From the NCBI GenBank assembly GCA_002427745.1, contig DIYF01000132.1:1-31068 (forward strand): a stretch of 31,068 nucleotides of DNA. The letters are read 5' to 3'. Source of the stretch: Roseivirga sp. UBA6061 (GTDB lineage: Bacteria; Bacteroidota; Bacteroidia; Cytophagales; Cyclobacteriaceae). How positions within the stretch are numbered: position 1 is the stretch's first letter; the number at the start of each line of letters is the position of its first letter. The position numbers and the translations under genes were made by a program. This document shows, piece after piece, positions 16,366-23,388 of this stretch. Under the pieces are notes generated by a model. The model did not search any database. It had not been told where the DNA came from and was given only the letters and a program-made list of their open reading frames with translations.

Positions 16366-17076
16366 TTAATTCGCTCGCTTTACGCTGGAAGCTCCCGAAG
16401 TATTGGAGTTTACACTCGGACGTCCACGATATCGGATACTTGATGCACCTGAGGCCCGTACGTCCAGCTTCTCGGAAACGCTAACCCGGGCACTGCCCGC
16501 ACCGGTTACCCGAACATCTGCTATTTCACTTTCCAGGTCGTAGGCACGATAAGTCGTAGCACCCGTAGTTTTTACCGTTTGTTCTGTGGCTCTGCCTTCC
16601 ATGTTTACTACACAGGCACCGGAGGCCTGCAAATACAATTCGTTAACATCTATATTCAGAGAGAGTACAGAAGCTCCCGACAATACGATCTCCATGCGGT
16701 CAGTCTTCAACGGATCGCGTGTTTCTACTTTAACCGCTCCGCTGGCGTGTATGCTGTTCAAACTTTTTACAGTCAAAAAGGCGCGTGGCGACTTGTTCAT
16801 TCGTCTTCTGCCACGGGTATCTCTCATTTTAATAACCAGTTTACCTCCGCGCACTTCGGTGATTACATCATCGATATAGCGATCATCCGCTTCAACCTCG
16901 AGCGACTCGGTATTACCAACGCTGATCTCTACGACAAACGCACTGCTTATACTCAATTCGTCAAAACCCGAAACATCACGTTTCTCGCGGGTTTGTGCCC
17001 AACTCACAGAAACTACCATGACCATCATGATCATTGCGATCCAGGTGCTGCGGTAGTTACTCATTTGCTTTTTCAT
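16366..17076 (-). CDS. Exported GIN-domain (DUF2807) protein
   Basis: A 236-residue exported protein of the Bacteroidota head GIN domain family, predicted as a surface or autotransporter-like adhesin head. A signal peptide ends at SWAQ (near residue 28). Then comes a repetitive parallel beta-helix type pattern, with short strands and turns built on SGA/TGA motifs (IHASGAVKVE, VLSGASVLSLN, LQASGACVVNME, KTTGATTYRA, RVTGAGSARV, DVRASGASSIRY, NSNTSGASSVKR). These seven G-A turns spaced about 20 residues apart are the family hallmark. It stands alone on the minus strand between two convergent or divergent units. Function is not established; cell-envelope placement is likely. Confidence 0.88.
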   Translation of the reverse strand: MKKQMSNYRSTWIAMIMMVMVVSVSWAQTREKRDVSGFDELSISSAFVVEISVGNTESLEVEADDRYIDDVITEVRGGKLVIKMRDTRGRRRMNKSPRAFLTVKSLNSIHASGAVKVETRDPLKTDRMEIVLSGASVLSLNIDVNELYLQASGACVVNMEGRATEQTVKTTGATTYRAYDLESEIADVRVTGAGSARVSVSEKLDVRASGASSIRYRGRPSVNSNTSGASSVKRAN

Positions 17077-17303
17077 TCTCTTACTAGGTTAATTTCTGTA
17101 CTAAAGATAACGGGATTCGCCTAAGGTTGCACCGGCCTGCAAAAATCATTTACGAAGCCCTGAAACACCGTCAATTGTGCGGGTAAATACTTATCTTATA
17201 TGTGACGTTTTGCCGCTGATAGTTTTTCTTTTTTAAAGGCAGGTCGCTGTACCGACATTGGGGTGCAACTAAAAAACAGACTTTTCGCATTATATCTCCT
17301 GTT

Positions 17304-18638
17304 ATGCAACACATCGTAATCATAGGCAATGGGATTTCGGGAATCACCACTGCCAGACATATCCGCAAGAAAAGTGACCACCGTATTACGGTGATCTCGG
17401 CAGAGACGGATCACTTTTTTTCCCGCACAGCCCTTATGTATATCTATATGGGGCATATGAAATATGAACACACCAAGCCTTATGAAGACTGGTTCTGGGC
17501 TAAAAACAGGATAGATCTGAAAAGGGCTTATGTAGAGTCTGTAGATACAGAAGCAAAGCAGCTCCGGTTAAGCGGAGGAGAGCAAATGGAGTACGATAAG
17601 CTGGTGATCGCCACAGGGTCTAAATCCAATAAATTTGGCTGGCCGGGGCAGGACCTGAAGGCTGTACAGGGGCTTTACAGCTATCAGGACCTGGAGAGCA
17701 TGGAGCGAGATACGAAGGGAATCACCAGGGCCGTGATAGTGGGTGGTGGACTGATAGGAATTGAGATGGCTGAAATGCTCCTTTCACGCAACATACCGGT
17801 CACCTTTCTGGTGAGGGAAAGCAGCTTCTGGAACAATGTATTACCCCCTGCGGAGTCTGAAATGATCAACCGGCATATCCGTGAACATCATGTCGACCTG
17901 AGGTTGGGTACTGAGCTCAAAGAAATTCTTTCAGATGAGAGTGGTAGGGCCCGGGCAGTGGTTACCGGTGATGGAGAAGAAATTGCCTGTCAGTTTGTAG
18001 GACTCACGGCCGGAGTGTCTCCGAATATCGGTTTCCTGGAAGGCTCAGGGATAGAAACCGGCCGAGGGGTAAAGGTAGACCCTTACCTGGAGACCAGCGC
18101 GAAAGATGTTTATGCTGTCGGGGATTGTGCTGAATTCAGAGAGCCCAACGGTCAGAGGAGGCCCATTGAGCAGGTATGGTATACCGGCAGAATGATGGGA
18201 GAAGCCCTGGCCAATACAATTTGTAAGACTCCCACTAAATACGAACCGGGCCACTGGTTTAACTCGGCCAAGTTTTTCGACATAGAATACCAGACTTACG
18301 GCTGGGTATGGGCACAGCCTAAGGAAAATGAAGCGAGCTTCTACTGGGAAGATACCACTGGGAAAATATGTCTCAGAATGGTTTTTGATAAAGACTCACA
18401 TCAATTGCTGGGGGTAAACAACTTCGGTATCCGGCTGAGACATCATGCCTTTGACAAATGGTTTGAGCAGGAGAAAACAGTTGAATATGTGCTGGAACAT
18501 CTGGCTGATGCCAATTTTGATCCTGAACTCTACAAACAGCATGAGCCGGAGATTATCGCTCAGTTTAATAAAGATTTTAATGCGTCAGTAAGTCTCAAAA
18601 AGAAGAGCTGGAAGCGTATCCTCGAATTAGTATCCTAA
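17304..18638 (+). CDS. FAD/NAD(P)-dependent oxidoreductase (pyridine nucleotide-disulphide reductase fold)
   Basis: A 444-residue flavoprotein of the two-dinucleotide-domain class (relatives include rubredoxin and ferredoxin reductases and the NirB N-terminus). FAD is bound at IIGNGISGITTARHI (6-20) and at the later motif VYAVGDCAEF. NAD(P)H is bound at VIVGGGLIGIEMAEML (144-159). A redox-active CxxC is absent, so it is not a disulphide reductase. The insertion SRTALMYIYMGHMKYEHTKPYEDWFW (about 40-65) and the C-terminal domain (about 310-444) are less usual. The gene ends 18 bases before a membrane 4Fe-4S protein, so the likely job is to move electrons from NAD(P)H into that iron-sulphur protein, or back. 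The final acceptor is unknown. Confidence 0.88.
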   Translation: MQHIVIIGNGISGITTARHIRKKSDHRITVISAETDHFFSRTALMYIYMGHMKYEHTKPYEDWFWAKNRIDLKRAYVESVDTEAKQLRLSGGEQMEYDKLVIATGSKSNKFGWPGQDLKAVQGLYSYQDLESMERDTKGITRAVIVGGGLIGIEMAEMLLSRNIPVTFLVRESSFWNNVLPPAESEMINRHIREHHVDLRLGTELKEILSDESGRARAVVTGDGEEIACQFVGLTAGVSPNIGFLEGSGIETGRGVKVDPYLETSAKDVYAVGDCAEFREPNGQRRPIEQVWYTGRMMGEALANTICKTPTKYEPGHWFNSAKFFDIEYQTYGWVWAQPKENEASFYWEDTTGKICLRMVFDKDSHQLLGVNNFGIRLRHHAFDKWFEQEKTVEYVLEHLADANFDPELYKQHEPEIIAQFNKDFNASVSLKKKSWKRILELVS

Positions 18639-18656
18639 GAAATTAAATTATATATA

Positions 18657-20087
18657 ATGTCAACCGCAGACCCAAGTTTGTCTATTGCCAATCCGCATCC
18701 TAAGGATACGGACATAGTACAAAAAATCAGTTTGGCTGTAGCCTGTATAGGCGTACTTATCTTGTTTATGGCCTGGGGCAGTGTGCCGCTTCCGGCTGAT
18801 ATCATGCTCCCGGTTTCCCTCTTATCTATTGTAGTGGGTACCAGTGTCTATGCTGTCAGAACCTATATGAATGTACCTGAGGGTATCAAAAACAATGGCG
18901 TATGGCACCAGAGCCTTACCAATCGTGGTGTCCTGGGCTGGATAGTGGGTATCATCCTCACCGGCTTTTATGTGATTCTGTACTGGTTTCCCGGCTATAT
19001 AGGTTTTGGCCAGAATGGAGCCGCCAATCAGGGCCTTGTTGCTCTTTTCGATCCGCTGAGTATGTTTTTCAAAGGCAAACCAGCCAGCCAGTGGTTTGTA
19101 TACGGTACCCTGTATACGGTATCTATATTTTCTCTGGGCATTAAGTTTCTCTTAAAATATCGCCATAACCGGTATCAGTTTGTCAGAACGCTGGTCGTGA
19201 TTGCTTCTCAGCTGTTTCTGGCTTACCTGATCCCTGAAATACTGGCCGGACTCAATTATAATGATGTGACGCTCGCAGATGGTTCTTATGTAGGCTATTT
19301 CGATACCGATATTAAAAACACCTGGCCACTGGACTATGATTTCTTCTATGACTGGCATCTGGATGCCATGCAACAGGAGGCTTATCAGCCGGTGGGTATT
19401 CTCTACCTGATCGTGGGGATTGCCATGTTCCTGGTAATCACTCCGATTATTACCTACTATGTGGGCAAGCGATGGTATTGCTCCTGGATCTGTGGCTGTG
19501 GAGGCCTGGCTGAAACTGCCGGTGACCCTTTCCGTCATCTGTCATCCAAAAAGTTAAGTGCCTGGAAGCTGGAACGCTGGCTCATTCATGGGGTCATGGT
19601 CTTTATCTTTGTTATGACGGCCGCCACGATTTACGGTTACTTCTGGAATACCGGGGAGATTTTCGGACTGAATATCTATAACAACTTTCAAAAGCCGTAC
19701 GGTTTTGCCATTGGAGCTATGTTCTCCGGTGTGATTGGTGTGGGCTTTTATCCTATGCTGGGCAACAGGGTCTGGTGTCGTTTTGGTTGTCCTATGGCCG
19801 GTTATATGGGCATTATACAGCGCTTTAAGTCGAGGTTCAGAATAACGACTAACGGTGGCCAGTGTATTTCTTGTGGCAACTGTTCTACTTACTGCGAGCA
19901 GGGTATTGATGTAAGATCTTATGCACAGAAAGGGCAGAACATCGTAAGGGCTTCCTGTGTTGGCTGTGGTATTTGCTCTGCTGTATGTCCGAGAGGGGTG
20001 CTGAAGCTTGAAAATGGTCCGGAAGAAGGGCGCGTTGATCTGCCACCGATCATCATTGGCAACAAGAGTATCAAGGTATCTGAATAG
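18657..20087 (+). CDS. Polytopic membrane 4Fe-4S protein, NapH/NosR/CcoG-like
   Basis: A 476-residue membrane protein with about six hydrophobic segments (near 24-45, 50-65, 90-112, 148-165, 175-192, 250-270, 310-330, 350-370; some may not span). It has two cysteine pairs at membrane edges (CSWIC with Cys275 and Cys279, and CRFGC with Cys374 and Cys378), as in NapH/NosR/CcoG. Two ferredoxin motifs follow: Cys403, 406, 409, 413 and Cys434, 437, 440, 444, each the C-x2-C-x2-C-x3-C type that binds one [4Fe-4S] cluster. It follows the FAD oxidoreductase gene directly and is closed by a terminator. It could carry electrons across or into the membrane for a periplasmic reductase or a quinone. It is longer at the N-terminus than NapH. 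Exact role unknown. Confidence 0.87.
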   Translation: MSTADPSLSIANPHPKDTDIVQKISLAVACIGVLILFMAWGSVPLPADIMLPVSLLSIVVGTSVYAVRTYMNVPEGIKNNGVWHQSLTNRGVLGWIVGIILTGFYVILYWFPGYIGFGQNGAANQGLVALFDPLSMFFKGKPASQWFVYGTLYTVSIFSLGIKFLLKYRHNRYQFVRTLVVIASQLFLAYLIPEILAGLNYNDVTLADGSYVGYFDTDIKNTWPLDYDFFYDWHLDAMQQEAYQPVGILYLIVGIAMFLVITPIITYYVGKRWYCSWICGCGGLAETAGDPFRHLSSKKLSAWKLERWLIHGVMVFIFVMTAATIYGYFWNTGEIFGLNIYNNFQKPYGFAIGAMFSGVIGVGFYPMLGNRVWCRFGCPMAGYMGIIQRFKSRFRITTNGGQCISCGNCSTYCEQGIDVRSYAQKGQNIVRASCVGCGICSAVCPRGVLKLENGPEEGRVDLPPIIIGNKSIKVSE

Positions 20088-20106
20088 AATTCTGTTATCA
20101 GACTTT

Positions 20107-20148
20107 AAAAAGAGAGCCATCGGTCTGTGACCGATGGCTCTCTTTTTT
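20107..20148 (+). terminator. Strong intrinsic terminator after the FAD/4Fe-4S operon
   Basis: A perfect stem of 15 GC-containing pairs (AGAGAGCCATCGGTC and its complement), extended by four A-T pairs, with a 3-base TGT loop and a run of six T. It begins 19 bases after the stop of the 4Fe-4S gene. Confidence 0.93.
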
Positions 20149-20150
20149 GT

Positions 20151-20360
20151 ACTCCATGAAAGGCGATAGTTCTATCGTAATAGAATAGCTTAAGTTGTTA
20201 ATAAATATAATAATAAGATTTGGTGTATATGAATTTCATTTTAATGTATTTAAAATTTTTAAATTGTAAATAATACAAAAAATATATTGATATAATTTGT
20301 AATTAATAATTTGAATGAATAGACTTGATCAACCGAATTTTTAACATAACCAACATTATT
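20151..20360 (+). promoter_or_regulatory. AT-rich leader and promoter region of the peptide operon
   Basis: About 210 bases, very AT-rich compared with the flanking genes, no ORF. Several TTTG/TTGA-like boxes occur (near 20296-20313, for example TATAATTTG and TAATTTG), but none has the exact TAnnTTTG spacing, so I do not fix a promoter. The last 40 bases before the ATG at 20361 (ending in AACATAACCAACATTATT) look like a purine/pyrimidine-simple, unstructured 5' leader, which favours strong translation in Bacteroidota. Confidence 0.4.
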
Positions 20361-20594
20361 ATGAAGAAAAAAGTAATGAAAATTGCTGCTGTCGTATTGA
20401 TGGTAGCAGGTACTTTTGCGATGAGCGCACCAGGACTTTTTGGAGCAATGGCAGTAGGCAATAAAGATTGTGATGACAACTGTGAATCTTCGACAGAATT
20501 TCACTGTCTGCTTACCTACAGTGACGGATCACAGGTAATCTGCGTGAACATGCAGGTGAAAGGGACAACTCCAGGTGATATCACGCATAATTAA
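20361..20594 (+). CDS. Small exported four-cysteine peptide precursor (NVEALA-like)
   Basis: A 77-residue product from the ATG at 20361 (a TTG further upstream is in frame but lies in the leader). A basic start (MKKKVMK) and a hydrophobic segment (8-30) are followed by a likely cleavage region around GAMAVGNKD (28-36). The roughly 45-residue mature peptide has Cys37, Cys41, Cys49 and Cys61 and is acidic at its start (DCDDNCESSTE). It resembles the Bacteroidota NVEALA family in size, signal type and gene context (a BF3164-like propeller lipoprotein just downstream), but the exact NVEALA motif is not present, so the family link is inference. A hairpin and a propeller/thiol-lipoprotein pair follow. 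A secreted, disulfide-bonded peptide is the simplest reading. Activity unknown. Confidence 0.75.
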   Translation: MKKKVMKIAAVVLMVAGTFAMSAPGLFGAMAVGNKDCDDNCESSTEFHCLLTYSDGSQVICVNMQVKGTTPGDITHN

Positions 20595-20627
20595 TGACAT
20601 TTCTTATTTTTTAACTATGCAATTTGG

Positions 20628-20654
20628 AAATGCACTCTATTTTTGAGTGCATTT
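20628..20654 (+). terminator. Intercistronic hairpin after the peptide gene
   Basis: A 10-bp perfect stem (AAATGCACTC and its complement) with a 7-base T-rich loop, between the peptide stop (20594) and the propeller start (20668). There is no immediate T-run, so it may be a leaky terminator or an mRNA-stabilising stem that lets the peptide be made in excess over the downstream lipoproteins. Confidence 0.6.
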
Positions 20655-20667
20655 GCTATATTTTTAT

Positions 20668-21735
20668 ATGATTAAAAAAAATGTTCTGACCCTGGTCGTT
20701 ATGCTGGCTTGTCTTTGCTCTTGCGACTCATTCTCTGATAATTCAGACCCGGTTTGGGCTAATTTGGATTTTGTTGATCTGCATGGTGAGGTGATAGAGA
20801 CCGATTCTCTCCCCTTACCTTACCGTATCACCATTTCGAATGAAGAAGAGCTTCTGTTTGTCGTAAACAGGCAGGGTAATAATAATGGGTTCATCTGGGT
20901 TTTTGATCTTAATTCAGGGACCTTCCTCAAATCTTTTGTTAAAAGCGGTGCCGGCCCCGGAGAGCTGCTGCATGTAGGACATGTGCAGATACTGGACGAT
21001 GAACTGGTGGTTTTTGGCACTCTGGAAAAGAGGCTGCTGATTTACGATCTGAAGGCGATCAGAACCGAAGATAGTCCTATGCCTGCACGGATTATCTCCA
21101 TCAAAGCCAATTCAGTGAGGTCTCCTTATATGATTAACAAAGACCTGATAGTTGATACACGGTTCAATTTTAAAAAGGACAGCATAGCCAGACTAAACTA
21201 CTATAACGGAGATGGGGAACTGGTGAAAATTTCAGGGAGTTTTCCGGCTGCTTCTGCTGATCTTGATCCTGTACATCTCACAGAGTCCTACCGGTGTTTT
21301 ATGGGAGTGAATGCTGATCGTGTGGTACTGGCAAATGCCTATACAGATTTGATTGAAGTGTATGATGGACAGGGTAGTTTACTGACAGAGCTAAACGGAC
21401 CTGATAACTTTGAGCCACTCATGATGCCCCGGGAGTCTGGAGGTGGGATTATGATTGCTCCGACTGCTGATACCAGAAGGGCTTACTCCTTTGTGAATGT
21501 AGGAAATGATGAGATTCTGACATTCTATAGTGGTGAACTGAATAGTAAGTCACAAAATAATAAGGATCGGTTTATTCTGTTTTCGGCTAAGGGAGAGCCT
21601 CTTAAAAGCTATTCATTGGACATACCTATTCTCCACTTTGATGTGGATTGGAAGTCCAGAACTGTATACGGAGTAACAGACGAGTATCAGGACGGAGGAA
21701 AAGAGTTGGCCGTCATAACCTATAAGCTTGATTAA
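20668..21735 (+). CDS. BF3164-like six-bladed propeller lipoprotein
   Basis: A 355-residue lipoprotein. The signal ends in a Cys-rich lipobox (LACLCSC, lipid Cys probably 19), followed by acidic residues (DSFSDNSD) that in Bacteroidota favour outer-membrane surface display. The rest is a beta-rich repeat protein of the 6-bladed propeller type: a GxGPGEL turn (KSGAGPGELLHV), repeated strand pairs such as IWVFDLNSGTFLKSF, LLIYDLKAI and RLNYYNGDGELVKISG, and a final strand IPILHFDVDWKSRTVYGVTDEY. I chose the ATG at 20668; a GTG at 20647 lies in the hairpin. Family members pair with NVEALA-type peptides. It overlaps the next gene by one base (TAATG). It could bind or sense the peptide; no catalytic motif is visible. 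Confidence 0.8.
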   Translation: MIKKNVLTLVVMLACLCSCDSFSDNSDPVWANLDFVDLHGEVIETDSLPLPYRITISNEEELLFVVNRQGNNNGFIWVFDLNSGTFLKSFVKSGAGPGELLHVGHVQILDDELVVFGTLEKRLLIYDLKAIRTEDSPMPARIISIKANSVRSPYMINKDLIVDTRFNFKKDSIARLNYYNGDGELVKISGSFPAASADLDPVHLTESYRCFMGVNADRVVLANAYTDLIEVYDGQGSLLTELNGPDNFEPLMMPRESGGGIMIAPTADTRRAYSFVNVGNDEILTFYSGELNSKSQNNKDRFILFSAKGEPLKSYSLDIPILHFDVDWKSRTVYGVTDEYQDGGKELAVITYKLD

Positions 21736-22229
21736 TGAAGTCTTGCCGGGGCCTTTGGAGTTTCTTTATTGTGCTAAGTCTACTGGCCTGCGGTGATCAA
21801 AAAAGGACAGGGGTATCTTCACCGAAGACTTTTTTGACATTTCCCGAAGGAATTTCCGGTCAGGGCTGTGATGTTAATCTGGATGAACCAACTTCCAGAA
21901 GATTACTTTATTATTTCGATGGAGATTGCGCCTTGTGTTTTGGAAAAGTAAAAACAATTGAAAGCCTCGTGCCAGACGAACTTGGTACTGCAAGGCTCGT
22001 TTTTATTGCCAAAACTTCAAGCGTTGACATGTTTCGCCAGAACATTCTGAATGCAAGAATCACCTCCTGTATTCAAATTGATAGTCTGGGTTATTTTGAG
22101 AAGGCAAACCCTGATAAAACCTACCTGGACCAAATGGCAGTTCTGGATGATGACAATGGTATTCTGATAGAAGGCAATCTTATTCACGATCTCGATGTGA
22201 GGTCTTCTTTCAGGAAGGCTCTGGAGTAG
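21735..22229 (+). CDS. Thioredoxin-like CxxC lipoprotein
   Basis: A 164-residue lipoprotein with lipobox LLAC (Cys19). The mature part has a core strand LLYYFDGDCALCFGKVKTIESL (57-78), in which Cys65 and Cys68 form a CxxC in the position of the thioredoxin active site, then LVFIAKTSSVDMF and a later IQIDSLGYFEK. The conserved cis-proline region of thioredoxins is not clear, so the protein is either a divergent thioredoxin fold or a redoxin-like relative. Extra cysteines are Cys45 and the one in TSCIQID. Its start overlaps the propeller stop by one base. In an operon with a four-cysteine exported peptide, a role in forming, reducing or isomerising the peptide's disulfides is a natural guess, not proven. 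Confidence 0.7.
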   Translation: MKSCRGLWSFFIVLSLLACGDQKRTGVSSPKTFLTFPEGISGQGCDVNLDEPTSRRLLYYFDGDCALCFGKVKTIESLVPDELGTARLVFIAKTSSVDMFRQNILNARITSCIQIDSLGYFEKANPDKTYLDQMAVLDDDNGILIEGNLIHDLDVRSSFRKALE

Positions 22230-22733
22230 TCTCTGAGTCTTTTATCACTTTAATTCTGACTCCCCTCCCGAGTTTAGCATTCATTGTTTCAGCCTGTTAT
22301 TCACCCCCTGCTGAGAACTGAATGTCTTATAATCTGGTAGATTCGAAGTAGGAGAATGTATTGAAATAGATAATATAAAACTATGATTTCTAAAAAAAGC
22401 AATAAAAATTAATTATAAAACTGGTTTTGACGTAAATATTGGGTAAATTGAGATGCCTTATCCAACACTAGTTATCAAGAGTGTTAGCTATGGTTGGTAG
22501 TTCCGGAAATTGTATTGCATTCAAGCACACTGTGCTTCATTCATAAAGAGAGAACTTGATTATTCAAGTCTATTTTGGTTGTGAGAGTCTGTCCCCCAGG
22601 GCAGGCTCTCTCGTGTTTATAGCGGTTCTCTCGTTCCGGATTTATCCCCGATCCTTAAGGGAAAGTCGGGGTTAGTCAGCCTGGACAAAGAATAATAAGT
22701 TGAAAGGAGGAGGTAGTCAGGTAGGTGTATCTC
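22230..22733. other. 504-base intergenic region rich in inverted repeats
   Basis: No convincing ORF (the best ATG frames stop within 20 codons). It holds several dyads: AACACT/AGTGTT (22464-22485), a 15-bp palindrome AAGCACA-C-TGTGCTT (22523-22537), ACTTGA/TCAAGT with a TTAT loop (22554-22569), a 9-bp stem at 22583-22610, and CCCCGA/TCGGGG (22646-22671) around a CCTTAAGG core. The first half (22340-22450) is AT-rich. It could be the 3' region of the peptide operon, a small RNA gene, or a decayed gene. Confidence 0.5.
22583..22610 (+). terminator. Hairpin, possible terminator of the peptide operon
   Basis: A 9-bp stem (GAGAGTCTG with CAGGCTCTC, one G-T wobble) encloses a C/G-rich loop (TCCCCCAGGG) that can fold further. 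The following bases (TCGTGTTTAT) are only moderately T-rich, so termination is plausible but not sure. Confidence 0.4.
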
Positions 22734-23204
22734 TCAACGATCTTTCCACTCTTTTACAAATTTGAGATAGGCAGATTCGGTAAGTTCGAGACAGCGATCA
22801 AAGATGAGTTCATAGCTTTCCTTATCCGGCATGAGTAGCTCTGAAGACACCCAGATTATATTTTTAAGCCAGTACACTTTGGCTACTTTCACATCCTGAG
22901 TAATGTCATGACAGATTTCCCTGGCCCGGGTAATTTCGGTTGTACTCTCCAGTTTAAGGTTTGCCAGACGGGCCAGCCGAAAAAAACGGTCTTCCTCATT
23001 GTCAATCGTGATATAGTAACTACGGCTATTGTAGGTGAATTTGATATCACCATCACCATCTACCTCAGGGGAGTAGCCTTTATCGTTGAGAAAGGCCATA
23101 TATCTGTCCTGGGTGAGTTTTCTCTTAATCTGAGTCTGGGCATCGAATTGTGCACTGATTGAAAAAGTAATACCTGTAAGCAGGGTTATTAAAAAAAGTC
23201 TCAT
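22734..23204 (-). CDS. Exported YbjN-like protein
   Basis: A 156-residue exported protein from the ATG at 23204 (MRLFLITLLTGITFSISAQ, signal peptide cut after Ala18-Gln19). The track of upstream codons to 23309 is rejected because it contains the terminator of the neighbouring gene. The mature domain has an alpha-beta layout like YbjN/type III secretion chaperone-like folds: helix YMAFLNDKGYSPEVDGDGDIKFTY, strands YYITIDNEEDRFFRLARL, helix TRAREICHDITQDVKVAKVYWL, strand NIIWVSSELLM, and a final helix DRCLELTESAYLKFVKEW. YbjN-type proteins are usually cytoplasmic regulators, so an exported version is somewhat unusual. I see no catalytic residues. Function unknown; family call moderate. Confidence 0.7.
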   Translation of the reverse strand: MRLFLITLLTGITFSISAQFDAQTQIKRKLTQDRYMAFLNDKGYSPEVDGDGDIKFTYNSRSYYITIDNEEDRFFRLARLANLKLESTTEITRAREICHDITQDVKVAKVYWLKNIIWVSSELLMPDKESYELIFDRCLELTESAYLKFVKEWKDR

Positions 23205-23270
23205 TTCGGTTGTTTGTAGTGGAGGAGCAGGGTGCTCAGTTAAACTGAAAATAATAAAACAGTATGAACC

Positions 23271-23302
23271 AAAAAAACAGCGAACCTTTCGATCCGCTGT
23301 TT
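23271..23302 (-). terminator. Intrinsic terminator (minus strand) after the DUF547 gene
   Basis: On the minus strand AAACAGCG pairs with CGCTGTTT, extended by four further pairs (two G-T wobbles), with a GAAA tetraloop and a run of seven T at the exit. It stops transcription from the DUF547 unit and separates it from the YbjN-like gene. Confidence 0.8.
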
Positions 23303-23345
23303 TACTCAATCAACAACTCAACTATTAACTATTCTACTTCGTCTG

Positions 23346-23388
23346 TATGTGGGTCCCTGAGGCTCTGACTACTCAGGCGACTCACATA
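23346..23388 (-). terminator. Second hairpin directly after the DUF547 stop codon
   Basis: TATGTG, GTC and CCTGAG segments pair with their complements around a 10-base loop (imperfect stem of about 15 pairs). It begins right at the stop codon of the DUF547 gene and may help to protect the 3' end or add to termination with the hairpin at 23271-23302. Confidence 0.5.

Noticed and set aside
19554..20120. A 188-codon minus-strand frame
   Set aside because: Antisense to the 4Fe-4S gene, covering its cysteine motifs; it runs into the terminator stem.
23205..23309. Upstream extension of the YbjN-like gene
   Set aside because: The stretch contains the terminator at 23271-23302 of the DUF547 gene, and the signal peptide starts at 23204.
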